From positions 1 through 35,972 of the forward strand of contig JAFZKK010000059.1 of the NCBI GenBank assembly GCA_017551905.1: a DNA stretch of 35,972 bases. The letters are read 5' to 3'. A program made the translations under genes and the position numbers. This DNA comes from Salinivirgaceae bacterium (GTDB lineage: Bacteria; Bacteroidota; Bacteroidia; Bacteroidales; SZUA-534). The notes beneath the pieces are model-generated. The model had not been told where the DNA came from. It saw only the letters and a program-made list of their open reading frames with translations, and did no database searches. Of the stretch, positions 1-8,576 are shown piece after piece (the first letter of the stretch is position 1; each line of letters starts with the position of its first letter).

Positions 1-298
1 AGTTCCTGCCATATTCCGAATATTCATAATCCTGACTCAAACTTGTGTTCATTGCCTTTCTCAATCTTTTTCTATCCTTTTTCAGCACGCACACATCAAT
101 ATCATCGTCCCAAGGAATGAAACCTCCATGTCGCACAGCACCTAAAAGTGTCCCTGAATCAAGCCAATAATCAATATTATGTTTTCTACAAATCCTATCA
201 AATTCAATCAGAATGTCTAACTCCCGATTTTGGATTTGTCTTAACTGCGAACCTTCGGGATTATATTTTGCTCGTAGTTCGCTATTTTGATTAACCAT
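1..298 (-). CDS. LicD family transferase, N-terminal part (cut by window edge)
   Basis: About 99 N-terminal residues are present; the rest lies left of the window. The start is the ATG at 298, reading MVNQNSELRAKY. The segment contains the LicD/nucleotidyltransferase-like signature: DYWLDSGTLLGAVRHGGF followed by IPWDDDIDVC, whose acidic cluster would bind metal. LicD proteins transfer phosphocholine or related phospho-substituents to cell-surface glycans. The gene lies 61 bp downstream of a GT2 glycosyltransferase and behind a flippase, all on the minus strand, so a role in decorating an exported polysaccharide is inferred. The actual donor and acceptor cannot be read from this fragment. The family call is confident, the substrate unknown. 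Confidence 0.85.
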   Translation of the reverse strand, partial: MVNQNSELRAKYNPEGSQLRQIQNRELDILIEFDRICRKHNIDYWLDSGTLLGAVRHGGFIPWDDDIDVCVLKKDRKRLRKAMNTSLSQDYEYSEYGRN

Positions 299-359
299 AT
301 ATAAATCGTTTTTTCAATGATTCTTGCAAATGTCGCAATTTTCTTAGTCAGTTTCTTTC

Positions 360-1115
360 TCATTTCAACTGCTTCGAAAACGGATATTTAATCACGATGG
401 CGATATGCACCAACAATGCACGCACGATGCCAAAATGATGGCACATAATCTTATAACGTTCCACCCTCGATGCATTGCGGTTTTTAGCCGAAATGCCCGA
501 AATCATAAATTTCGACAGATAACCGTCGATATAAATGTTGCATTGCGATTGTTTCAAAACACCGCAAAGCCAATCATAATCAGCTGAATAGCGGTATTGC
601 AGATTGTAGTTTGGTGCGACACTGCGGCGCACGACTATCGATTGATGGCAGACCACCAACCCGTTCAGCAAACTCTTGAATTGCAAGTTTTTGGGGGCAA
701 TCTTATGCCGCTCGCCGCACGGTGTGCCGTTCTGGTCGATTATCTGCGTCTGTCCGTACACCACATCGGCTTGCTCATTTGCGGCAATGGCATCGGCAAC
801 TTTCTGCGCAATGGTGCCATCAAAAATACGGTCGCCGGCATTGACAAACCACACAAAATCGCCAGTAGCCATCCGCAGAGCTTTGTTCATTGCATCGTAA
901 AGACCGCTGTCGGGTTCGCTAATCCAACGGAACTCGATGCTTTTAGCCTTCATCCCGTCTTCGAACGATTTAATTATTTCAACCGTTCCGTCAGTCGATT
1001 TGCCATCGATTATGATGTATTCAATGTTGGTATACGATTGGTCTAAAACGCTTTGCATCGTTTCGCGCAGAAACTGCTCGGCGTTGAATGTAATGGTGAT
1101 AACAGATATTTTCAT
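360..1115 (-). CDS. GT2 family glycosyltransferase
   Basis: A protein of 251 residues if it starts at MKISVITITFN (1115). An in-frame ATG at 1133 would add six residues (MINNCN) and overlap the upstream flippase stop as ATGA, so coupled translation from there is also possible. The N-terminal VITITFNAEQFL strand, the acidic DGKSTDGT motif, the DSGLYDAMNKAL segment and FVNAGD are the usual landmarks of inverting GT-A family 2 enzymes. The protein is likely cytoplasmic or membrane-peripheral and adds a sugar to a lipid-linked intermediate of a surface polysaccharide. This fits its place between a Wzx-like flippase and a LicD protein. Sugar specificity cannot be inferred. Confidence 0.9.
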   Translation of the reverse strand: MKISVITITFNAEQFLRETMQSVLDQSYTNIEYIIIDGKSTDGTVEIIKSFEDGMKAKSIEFRWISEPDSGLYDAMNKALRMATGDFVWFVNAGDRIFDGTIAQKVADAIAANEQADVVYGQTQIIDQNGTPCGERHKIAPKNLQFKSLLNGLVVCHQSIVVRRSVAPNYNLQYRYSADYDWLCGVLKQSQCNIYIDGYLSKFMISGISAKNRNASRVERYKIMCHHFGIVRALLVHIAIVIKYPFSKQLK

Positions 1116-1129
1116 ATTACAATTGTTAA

Positions 1130-2665
1130 TCATCGATTTGCGAAAGCGTTAATGTGCAATTTTTCACATACGGTTCTCAAAGCATTGCGTCGTTCGGTCT
1201 TGGTCATTCCGATGAAAAGCACCATTAATGATGTTGCCGCCAACGAAACCGCCGTCACCGCAAAGAACCGCAGCACTTCGTTCTCAACGGCCGATGCCAC
1301 AATTGCAGGAAGTATCGATGCTACAATCGTGACAACAACAACTGGAGAAACCACACTCGCCATATATCCCCGTAACGACAATCCGACACATTTACGCGCA
1401 AACAGCAACCGCACGAAAATGGCCAATGTGCACACAACTATCGACACATAAAAGACCATTTGTGGCGGAAAGCCAAGTTTCAAAAACAAATAAGAAATAG
1501 GCAAAATTGTCAAAATAAAACCTCCAACGGCTAAGTTGTAGTTCCTTATCTTGCCGTATGCCTGAATAGCTGCCGCCAACGGATTACCCAACGATTCAAC
1601 CACAGCGTTTATAATGACTAGCCGCGTGAAAAGTATCGTATAATCAGGAACTTCTTTCAACCAGATGCCGAGCAAAAACGGTGTCTCAACGAACACAGGC
1701 AAGGCCACTGCAAACATCAGGAAATAAGAAAACTTCGAGCTTTGACAAACAAGCTTGAGCATTGCGTCGCGGTCGCCGACGGAGTACGATTTGATTATTT
1801 GTGGGCGCACTGCCCAATAGAAATTGTCGGCAAAGGCCTGCAGTGTTGAAAACACCTTGTATGCCAAGCCACGTGCCGCATTAACAACTGGCGAGAAGAA
1901 GATGTTAAGCAAGATGTTTATGCCGTGGCTTTTGCAAATATTTGACAATGAGCCAATCATATTCCATCCGGCAAAACTGAAAATCTCAACAAAACGTTTT
2001 TTGTCCCAATAGAAACTGAATTTGCATTCTGGATAAAACATTCGGCAATAGACTAAATAAAACATTGTTACCGATGCATTTACCACAATCATCAGCAATG
2101 AGTAGAAAATCAGTCGGTCGCCACCATAACGGGCAATCAAGAACGCAACAGCCAAATTACCAAGCACTTCAATCACGCTCAAATAGGCAAACACCTTCAT
2201 CTTCTCTTTGGCAATAACCATTCCCATAAACGGTGTCCGCATAATAGTGAACATAAACGACACCACACTACAATGTAGCACCCACCAAGCGGCCTCGAAA
2301 CGGTCTTCGAGATGCATTTTATTGTATAACAACCAGATGCCAGAGCCTTCGGCCAAAACGGCCACTGCCACCATTATGGCGGCAAAAACCAACACGCAAA
2401 GACTGAAAGTACGCCTCAGCTCATCGAAATTGCCGCGCCCCATCTCGTAAGAATAGAACCGCTGGCAAGATGTTGACATTGTGCTACTTAAAAACGAAAA
2501 CATCATCACTATTCCGCCCACAGCGTTATAGATGCCGAAATCCACCTCCCCCAACGCATCAAGAACCACGCGCGAGGTGTAAAGCCCAACAAGCATCACC
2601 ACACCAATGCGCACGTAAAGCAACAATGTGTTCTTCGCTATCCGTTTCTGGTCGATTGCTGACAT
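1130..2665 (-). CDS. Wzx-like polysaccharide flippase (MATE/MOP superfamily)
   Basis: A polytopic membrane protein of 511 residues, starting at MSAIDQKRIAKNTLLLYVR (2665); an upstream in-frame ATG at 2683 would add six residues but lies within the presumed -7 box. The sequence has a long series of hydrophobic segments, about 12-14, with the pattern typical of Bacteroidota oligosaccharide flippases: KNTLLLYVR, then TSRVVLDALG, then GIYNAVGGIV, then SSTMSTSCQRFYSYEMG. Such proteins move undecaprenyl-linked glycan units across the inner membrane. The gene is followed immediately by a GT2 glycosyltransferase and a LicD protein, and appears to be the first gene of this minus-strand unit. The transported glycan is unknown. 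Confidence 0.9.
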   Translation of the reverse strand: MSAIDQKRIAKNTLLLYVRIGVVMLVGLYTSRVVLDALGEVDFGIYNAVGGIVMMFSFLSSTMSTSCQRFYSYEMGRGNFDELRRTFSLCVLVFAAIMVAVAVLAEGSGIWLLYNKMHLEDRFEAAWWVLHCSVVSFMFTIMRTPFMGMVIAKEKMKVFAYLSVIEVLGNLAVAFLIARYGGDRLIFYSLLMIVVNASVTMFYLVYCRMFYPECKFSFYWDKKRFVEIFSFAGWNMIGSLSNICKSHGINILLNIFFSPVVNAARGLAYKVFSTLQAFADNFYWAVRPQIIKSYSVGDRDAMLKLVCQSSKFSYFLMFAVALPVFVETPFLLGIWLKEVPDYTILFTRLVIINAVVESLGNPLAAAIQAYGKIRNYNLAVGGFILTILPISYLFLKLGFPPQMVFYVSIVVCTLAIFVRLLFARKCVGLSLRGYMASVVSPVVVVTIVASILPAIVASAVENEVLRFFAVTAVSLAATSLMVLFIGMTKTERRNALRTVCEKLHINAFANR

Positions 2666-2680
2666 AATGATATTTGAACG

Positions 2681-2688
2681 CAAATGTA
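2681..2688 (-). promoter_or_regulatory. Candidate -7 box for the flippase operon
   Basis: On the minus strand the sequence is TACATTTG, a full match to the Bacteroidota TAnnTTTG -7 consensus, ending about 15 bases before the ATG at 2665. The nearest upstream TTG is about 24 nt away, longer than the usual 19-21, so the -33 element is weak. The short leader it implies is common in this phylum. Confidence 0.5.
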
Positions 2689-2767
2689 GTTTTTTAGTTG
2701 TATCACATTAAACAAAATCGCCACTCCACCCGCTCCCGTCTGCATCAAAAAATCGGCATTATTTTTC

Positions 2768-2798
2768 TTGGAAGATATTTTTCAGATTGATACATTTG
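2768..2798 (+). promoter_or_regulatory. Promoter of the tRNA-Pro gene (TTG-N20-TACATTTG)
   Basis: A TTG at 2768-2770, preceded by a T-rich stretch, is separated by exactly 20 nt from TACATTTG at 2791-2798. This matches the Bacteroidota -33/-7 promoter. The mature tRNA begins 13 nt after the -7 box, leaving room for a short 5' leader to be removed by RNase P. Confidence 0.75.
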
Positions 2799-2811
2799 CA
2801 GCCGCAAACCA

Positions 2812-2885
2812 CGGGGTGTGGCGCAGTTGGCTAGCGTACTTGCATGGGGTGCAAGTGGTCGTCCGTTCGAGTCGGATCACCCCGA
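2812..2885 (+). tRNA. tRNA-Pro (anticodon GGG)
   Basis: A complete cloverleaf can be folded by eye. The acceptor stem is CGGGGTG/CACCCCG (2812-2818 with 2878-2884), the D stem GCGC/GCGT, the anticodon stem CTTGC/GCAAG, and the T stem GTCCG/CGGAT around TTCGAGT. The seven-base anticodon loop ATGGGGT places GGG at 2846-2848, reading proline codons CCC and CCU. The discriminator base is A and the CCA end is not encoded (CTGAG follows), as is common in Bacteroidota. The gene has its own promoter and a hairpin terminator about 30 nt downstream. Confidence 0.95.
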
Positions 2886-2915
2886 CTGAGAGAATTAATA
2901 AACGTTTTGTTGAAG

Positions 2916-2953
2916 AAAAATCCGATAGAGCAATTGTTCTGTCGGATTTTTTT
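2916..2953 (+). terminator. Rho-independent terminator after tRNA-Pro
   Basis: The arms TCCGATAGAGC and GTTCTGTCGGA pair with two G-U pairs and a short loop. The hairpin is preceded by five A and followed by seven T (2947-2953). It ends the tRNA transcript; the A-run also lets it act in the opposite direction. Confidence 0.8.
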
Positions 2954-2982
2954 ATTCGCACCCTACTCACACTAATCAAACA

Positions 2983-3014
2983 AAAAAACTCCGGCCAAAC
3001 GACCGGAGTTTTTT
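2983..3014 (-). terminator. Terminator of the glycogen operon (bidirectional)
   Basis: AACTCCGG pairs with CCGGAGTT, with a seven-A run on the left (2982-2988) and a six-T run on the right. It lies 20 bp beyond the stop codon of the synthase-phosphorylase gene on the minus strand, so it should end that operon, and it can also back up the tRNA terminator from the other side. Confidence 0.8.
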
Positions 3015-3033
3015 GCAATATGATTGCGACTGA

Positions 3034-6000
3034 TTATACCCAACGCAACAGTGGAACATCCTGACGGTGCGGCAACAGCTCGTTTTTGGCGAACAGACGC
3101 ACACCGTAATCGTACGAACCCGGGTGGTCGAGTTTGAAGTCAATCTCAAAGAACACCATCTTATCGACATTCTTGTTGAGTTTGAGTTCCTTGCACTCAA
3201 GCATTTTGTTGTTTGCCAAGTCCATGATAACCATCTCCACTCCTACATCGTTGATATCCAAATCTTTTATATCAAGGATAACTTCACCATGATAGGTTTG
3301 TCCGGCCTTGAACTCGGTCTTCAAAGTACTTGGGAAGTCAACCGACACAACCTCAATCTTGTCCCAGTTCTCATAAATTTTGTTCTTCCAGCGCGACATT
3401 CCGCGAGCGGCATCGAAGTTATCGGCGCTCAGTTTCTTGCAACGCTCGTTCAGGTTGAGATAATACTGATTGATGTAATCGTCGAGCATACGCTTGGTTG
3501 TGAAGTGCGGAGCTATGCCGGCGATAGAACGCTTGATGTACTGAACCCACTCTGTCGGAACTCCCAGCGCATTACGTTGATAGAACAACGGAATAATCTC
3601 ATTCTCAAGGATATTGTAGATTGAAGCGGCATCCAGCTCGTCTTGGAACTGACCGTTCTGATAGGTTTGCTCCTGCGGAAGCGCCCAACCAGCTTTCTCC
3701 TTGTAACCCTCAACCCACCAACCGTCGAGCACGCTGAAGTTCAGAACACCGTTCATCTCGGCTTTCTGGCCGCTGGTACCGCTGGCCTCCAACGGACGAG
3801 TCGGGTTGTTCAACCAAACATCGACACCGCGGACAAGGCGTTTTGCAAGGTCCATATCGTAGTTCTCGAGGAACAGTATCTTGCCCACAAACTCCGGACG
3901 ACGCGATATCTCAACAATATTCTTAATCAAATCCTGACCGGCCTTATCGTGTGGGTGAGCCTTGCCTGCAAACAGGAACTGAACCGGACGGCCCGGGTTG
4001 TTCACAATCTTAGCCAAGCGGTCGATGTCGCTGAACAGCAAGTGAGCGCGCTTGTAAGTTGCAAAGCGGCGTGCGAAGCCTATTGTCAGTGTGTGCTCGT
4101 TGATAGAGCTCAGTGTCTCAACAACATACTTCGGACTCTCGTGACGCATTATTGAGCTCTTCTCGAAACGTGTCTTCACGTAATCGATAAGTTTCTTGCG
4201 CAACTGGTTACGCAAATCCCAGATAACACCGTCTTGAACATCGAAAATCTTCTCCCAATATTTTGTGTTCGACTGGTCTTGCATAAAGCCTTCGCCAAAG
4301 GTGCTCTCATACAAACGACGCCACTCTTTGGCAGCCCATGTCGGCATGTGAACGCCGTTGGTTACATAATTGATATACAACTCGTTGGCGGCAAAGCCTT
4401 TCCACATGTATTTGAACATGTCTTTGGTAACATCGCCGTGCAGCATGCTGACGCCGTTCATCTCCTGCGAAGTGCGGGTTGCCAGAACGCTCATCGAGAA
4501 TTTGCCGTCGGGAGCCAGACCAAGGTTCTGGAATGTGTCCCAATCGATTTTCAGACGCTCCGGAATAGGACGCATATATGTGCGAATCATCTGCATATCG
4601 AAGGCATCGTGGCCGGCTGGAACCGGTGTGTGGGTTGTGAACAGCGACGAAGCACGGACAACCTCGATAGCCTCGTTGAATGTCAAGTTCTCGTGCTGAA
4701 CATAGTCAACCAGACGCTCAACATTAATCATTGCGGCATGTCCCTCGTTGCAGTGGAACACATCGGGTTTGATGCCCATGGCTTTCAGAGCGCGGATACC
4801 GCCAATGCCAAGCAACAGCTCTTGTTTCAAGCGGTTCTCCCAGTCGCCGCCATAAAGCTGATGAGTTATAGTGCGGTCCTCAGGAGTGTTATCAGGATGC
4901 TCAGTGTCAAGCAAATAAAGCGATACGCGACCAACCTGCACTTTCCAGATGCGGGCTTTAACCATACGGCCCGGCAGGTTCAGCGATATGCAAAGCGGAC
5001 GTTTGAATTCGTCGAGTACGGCTGTTATCGGCAGGTTGTCCATATTCTGCGGAATAAGGCTGGCCTGTTGCTCACCCGAAACTGTCAGTTCCTGAGTGAA
5101 ATAGCCGTATTTGTAGAGGAAGCCGACAGCAACCATTGGCATATTTGAGTCGCTGGCCTCTTTCAGATAGTCACCGGCCAAGATACCCAGACCACCCGAG
5201 AAAATCTTCAGGTTGTCGGTCAAGCCGTATTCCATACTGAAATAGCCCACCAGCGGACGGTCGGTGCGAGCCGGCTCGTTCATATAATCGGCAAACTTAC
5301 GCGACACTTTGTCGAAGCTTGCGAGGAACGAGTTGTCTTTCTCCAATTCGGCCAGACGCTTGTTCGAAACAACTTTCAGCAAAGCAATCGGGTTTTTCTC
5401 ACACTTCTTCCACAATTCTGGGTCGATGTACTTGAACATCTCAATTGCATCGTAGTTCCAGCACCACCAAAGGTTGTTGGCAATGGTGTCCAAGTTTTTA
5501 AGTCTCTCGGGAAGGTCAGAATGGATTACCATCTTCTTCCAAATAGGTTCGTTGTTCATAGATTTCCGTCTAATATTTAAATTGTTATTCAAATTCGTTG
5601 AATGAATATCATCGCGTTTCAACGATATTCCTAATGCTTTCTTATAGATGTCTGAATAGAAATGGAACAGATTGTCCCAGCTCACCTCTTTTGCCTGTGC
5701 CGATGCCTTCTGGCGCAACTGTTCGCGCTTCGCTTTAGGCATACGATACACTATATCAATTATCTGCGCCAGATTTGAGACAACATCCCAATAGTCGTCC
5801 TCGCTGCGATTGATTACCGCTATTCCGTCGTCGATGCCGCTTGTGTGTTTCAGCATCCACTGCCCGAAACCAGCCAAGCTTGTTGTAACCGTAGGCACGC
5901 CAACGGCGATACTCTCAAGCGGTGTATAGCCCCACGGCTCGTAGTACGACGGGAAGGCTGTCAAATCGAAGCCGCTCAGCAATTCATAATACGACATGTT

Positions 6001-7236
6001 GAAAATGCCGTCGTTGCCGGTAAGGTAGATTGGCGCCAAAATGACATTGATGTTCTGCCCCTGATTGTTAACCAGTTGCAACTGGCGTGTCTTGTCGATA
6101 ATCGGGTCGTAGTAGTCAGGATTGAGCGAGTGCGTTGTTATGCGCTCATCAGGAATGCGGGCGTTGCTGTCTTCCAAGCGGTCTTGCAGGCATTTGCGCG
6201 GGCCGTAATTGAAGTTAGGCACCAGAATGAAACCCACAATGTTGTGCGTATAGCCGCCACGCTCGTTCAGTTTTCCAAGTGCGTCGATAAAGACATCGAT
6301 GCCCTTGTTCTTAAACTCGTAACGTCCTGATATTGCGACAAATAATGTATCATCATCGCATTTATTACCCGTCATTGCCTCGGTAACGTCGGCCAATTTC
6401 TTTCGGGCAGCCTTGCGCGTGTCATCATTTATCGGTTTTAAATGATTGAGTGCGAATCCGTTAGGAGTGACAGCATCAGGCTCGTTGTTAAGCAACACGC
6501 GGCATTCGTTGGCTGTAACCTTGCTCACTGTTGTGTAGGCTGTAGCCACTTGCGCGGCTGTCTTCTCGAGCGAGTGTTTGGCCATAACGCCAAGCTCGCG
6601 GGCGCGAACATCGGGCTCAAACGAGCCGAGGCTCTTATACAACGGGAATCCGTTGCCAGCCACCGAGCGACCAAGAACTGTGGCGTGTGTTGTGAAAATT
6701 GTCGCCACCTTGGGGCAGGCACGGTCAAGATAAAGGATGCCCGAGCCAGTCTGCCACTCGTGGAACTGCGCCACAACAGGCGTTTCGGGCAGATAGAAGT
6801 TCTTGTAGCTCTCAATTATCTTGCCTGCGGCATATCCAAACAGCACCGACTCAATATACTCCCACTCACCCGAAATTGAATCGAGTTTGTAGGTCTCCCA
6901 CCACGAAGCCAACAGCTTGTCTTTCTGTGGAATAAACACTGTATAATCGACCAGTATCGCTGTCGGCTTGTGAGCTATGTTCCAATGGCCTATTTTCAGT
7001 CTAAGCCCTTGCTCCTCAGCCACAGCGCGCCATTCCTCATGCAGGCTCTTATCCTCGATAAACTCCGGATTGGTGCCGTCTTTCAGCAAATCGGGGCCTA
7101 TGTAAATAATGTTGTCACCATATGCGGCATACTCGTTCGGCATTTTCGATGTTATAACAGTGTGGATTCCACCCACCTTGTTACAAACCTCCCAACTTGT
7201 TTCGAACAAGAAACCGGGTTCTACTATTTTATTCAT
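3034..7236 (-). CDS. GT3 glycogen synthase / GT35 alpha-glucan phosphorylase fusion
   Basis: A single 1400-residue frame joins two glycogen enzymes. Residues 1 to about 545 resemble eukaryote-type glycogen synthase (GT3): LFETSWEVCNKVGGIHTVI at the N-terminus, TTHATVLGRSVAGNG, and FPSYYEPWGYTPLES with the paired glutamates E433 and E441. GT3 enzymes elongate alpha-1,4-glucan from a nucleotide glucose. Residues about 560-1400 are a short-type GT35 phosphorylase, which releases glucose-1-phosphate. Seen there are LPERLKNLDTIANNLWWCWN, SMEYGLTDNLKIFSGGLG and the pyridoxal-phosphate segment EASGTSGQKAEMNG (K1158). A low-complexity Asn-rich linker lies between them. An internal ATG at 5559 (residue 560) could start a separate phosphorylase. 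The gene is last in the operon, 37 bp after GH57, and lies before a terminator. Confidence 0.92.
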   Translation of the reverse strand: MNKIVEPGFLFETSWEVCNKVGGIHTVITSKMPNEYAAYGDNIIYIGPDLLKDGTNPEFIEDKSLHEEWRAVAEEQGLRLKIGHWNIAHKPTAILVDYTVFIPQKDKLLASWWETYKLDSISGEWEYIESVLFGYAAGKIIESYKNFYLPETPVVAQFHEWQTGSGILYLDRACPKVATIFTTHATVLGRSVAGNGFPLYKSLGSFEPDVRARELGVMAKHSLEKTAAQVATAYTTVSKVTANECRVLLNNEPDAVTPNGFALNHLKPINDDTRKAARKKLADVTEAMTGNKCDDDTLFVAISGRYEFKNKGIDVFIDALGKLNERGGYTHNIVGFILVPNFNYGPRKCLQDRLEDSNARIPDERITTHSLNPDYYDPIIDKTRQLQLVNNQGQNINVILAPIYLTGNDGIFNMSYYELLSGFDLTAFPSYYEPWGYTPLESIAVGVPTVTTSLAGFGQWMLKHTSGIDDGIAVINRSEDDYWDVVSNLAQIIDIVYRMPKAKREQLRQKASAQAKEVSWDNLFHFYSDIYKKALGISLKRDDIHSTNLNNNLNIRRKSMNNEPIWKKMVIHSDLPERLKNLDTIANNLWWCWNYDAIEMFKYIDPELWKKCEKNPIALLKVVSNKRLAELEKDNSFLASFDKVSRKFADYMNEPARTDRPLVGYFSMEYGLTDNLKIFSGGLGILAGDYLKEASDSNMPMVAVGFLYKYGYFTQELTVSGEQQASLIPQNMDNLPITAVLDEFKRPLCISLNLPGRMVKARIWKVQVGRVSLYLLDTEHPDNTPEDRTITHQLYGGDWENRLKQELLLGIGGIRALKAMGIKPDVFHCNEGHAAMINVERLVDYVQHENLTFNEAIEVVRASSLFTTHTPVPAGHDAFDMQMIRTYMRPIPERLKIDWDTFQNLGLAPDGKFSMSVLATRTSQEMNGVSMLHGDVTKDMFKYMWKGFAANELYINYVTNGVHMPTWAAKEWRRLYESTFGEGFMQDQSNTKYWEKIFDVQDGVIWDLRNQLRKKLIDYVKTRFEKSSIMRHESPKYVVETLSSINEHTLTIGFARRFATYKRAHLLFSDIDRLAKIVNNPGRPVQFLFAGKAHPHDKAGQDLIKNIVEISRRPEFVGKILFLENYDMDLAKRLVRGVDVWLNNPTRPLEASGTSGQKAEMNGVLNFSVLDGWWVEGYKEKAGWALPQEQTYQNGQFQDELDAASIYNILENEIIPLFYQRNALGVPTEWVQYIKRSIAGIAPHFTTKRMLDDYINQYYLNLNERCKKLSADNFDAARGMSRWKNKIYENWDKIEVVSVDFPSTLKTEFKAGQTYHGEVILDIKDLDINDVGVEMVIMDLANNKMLECKELKLNKNVDKMVFFEIDFKLDHPGSYDYGVRLFAKNELLPHRQDVPLLRWV

Positions 7237-7273
7237 ATTCAGTCAAAAAAGCTATAAATCACAGCTGAACATA

Positions 7274-8557
7274 TCAGGCTTTAGCCTTTTTGGTTTTTGC
7301 CTTTAGTTTCTTTATTTCAGCCTTTTGCTCAATCACCATGTCTTGCAGTTTCTCAACATCACGGCATGTTCTGATTTCAGCGTCGGGCAGTGCCTTATTA
7401 ACACGTAAAGTAAAGTCAGTCAGAACATTCATATAATTGATGAATGCATCGTACGGATTCTTGTACGGGTTGAAATAAGCGTGAACCTCGCCGTCGCTGA
7501 ACCATTTTGTCGACATGTAGTAGAAATGGTCGCTGGTTTGCAGATACTCCCAGTCCTGCAGAATCTGCGGGTCTTTTACCTGGGCAATCTTGTCGGTGAG
7601 AGCATAAAGCTTGCTGAACGCCTCGTTCTGCATATTGTTGCCGAGCCAAGCGGTAATGTCGCGCTCCTCATCGGCCCATGATATCGGGTAAGGAACGTTG
7701 ATGGCGGCTACCGGCTGCACGTTCTTGATGATAGACGATGGAGTGGCGAAGCGGAAATCAGTCTGGTTCAGCACTGCAGAAGGCAAATGCTCGAGGAACT
7801 GGAAGATTCCGGTGTCGGCATGCTGGTGCTCGCCAAATGTCTCGTAGTCCATAAACAAGTTCACAACTTCCTCTTTGTCAGGAATTTCGTTCAGCTTGGC
7901 AACATACGAGTCGGCTGTCCATTTCTTTGAACCGAAACGGAATGCTATTTCGTCGGTCAAGATATAGTTACGCAACAGAAGTTTCAGTTGCGGCTCTTTC
8001 GCATTATAATACAAGAAGTTAGGCGACTTCCAACCAAGAATGTGTTTTGCACCTTCGGTCAGCATTCCTTTGTAACCCATTTTGTAAACGGCTGCGCCAA
8101 CCTCGTCAGAGTAAATCAGCTCGGTGTTGCGGAACACTTTCGGTTTCTGACCGAACAACTTCTCAATCTTTGCCGAATGCTCCTTAACTTGCTTCTTCAT
8201 CACTTCCAGATTGGCCTGCGATGCCAGCGAGTGCGAGTAAGTCTCGGCAAGGAACTCAACCTGACCGGTCTTAGCCAGACGCTGGAAGCTCTCAATAACC
8301 TCCGGAGCGTACAGTTCAAACTGGTCGAGGGCGATGCCTGTAATTGAGAAAGTAACCTTAAAATTACGGCCATGTTTCTCTATCAATTTGAGTAACAATT
8401 CGTTGGTTGGCAAATAGCAACGTTGTGCAACTTTTTGCAGAATCGACTCATTCAAATAGTCATCGTAGTAATAGTGGTCGCTACCTATATCGAAGAACGA
8501 ATATTTGCGGAAGCGGAATGGTTGATGAACTTGAAAATAAAGACATAAATGCTTCAT
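7274..8557 (-). CDS. GH57 alpha-amylase / 4-alpha-glucanotransferase-like enzyme
   Basis: A protein of 427 residues with the five-region pattern of glycoside hydrolase family 57. HQPFR (residues 11-15) is region 1, FRNTELIYSDE carries the probable nucleophile E146, and FMDYETFGEHQ carries the probable acid/base D237. GH57 enzymes cleave or transfer alpha-1,4-glucan chains, and some branch glycogen. No signal peptide is seen, so the enzyme is cytoplasmic and likely acts on stored glucan. The last 25 or so residues form a charged helix ending in a Lys/Ala-rich stretch (KKLKAKTKKAKA), reminiscent of the longer tail on the debranching enzyme of the same operon. The gap to the upstream GT4 gene is 19 bp. 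Whether it acts as amylase, glucanotransferase or brancher cannot be decided here. Confidence 0.9.
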   Translation of the reverse strand: MKHLCLYFQVHQPFRFRKYSFFDIGSDHYYYDDYLNESILQKVAQRCYLPTNELLLKLIEKHGRNFKVTFSITGIALDQFELYAPEVIESFQRLAKTGQVEFLAETYSHSLASQANLEVMKKQVKEHSAKIEKLFGQKPKVFRNTELIYSDEVGAAVYKMGYKGMLTEGAKHILGWKSPNFLYYNAKEPQLKLLLRNYILTDEIAFRFGSKKWTADSYVAKLNEIPDKEEVVNLFMDYETFGEHQHADTGIFQFLEHLPSAVLNQTDFRFATPSSIIKNVQPVAAINVPYPISWADEERDITAWLGNNMQNEAFSKLYALTDKIAQVKDPQILQDWEYLQTSDHFYYMSTKWFSDGEVHAYFNPYKNPYDAFINYMNVLTDFTLRVNKALPDAEIRTCRDVEKLQDMVIEQKAEIKKLKAKTKKAKA

Positions 8558-8576
8558 AGTCTTAAATTTATAAAGG

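Noticed and set aside
2812..2885. tRNA-Pro as an integration site for a mobile element
   Set aside because: No integrase is encoded nearby and no second copy of the tRNA 3' end was seen in the window.
2768..3064. Open frames crossing the tRNA-Pro gene and terminators
   Set aside because: They contain the tRNA and hairpin sequence, so they are not genes.
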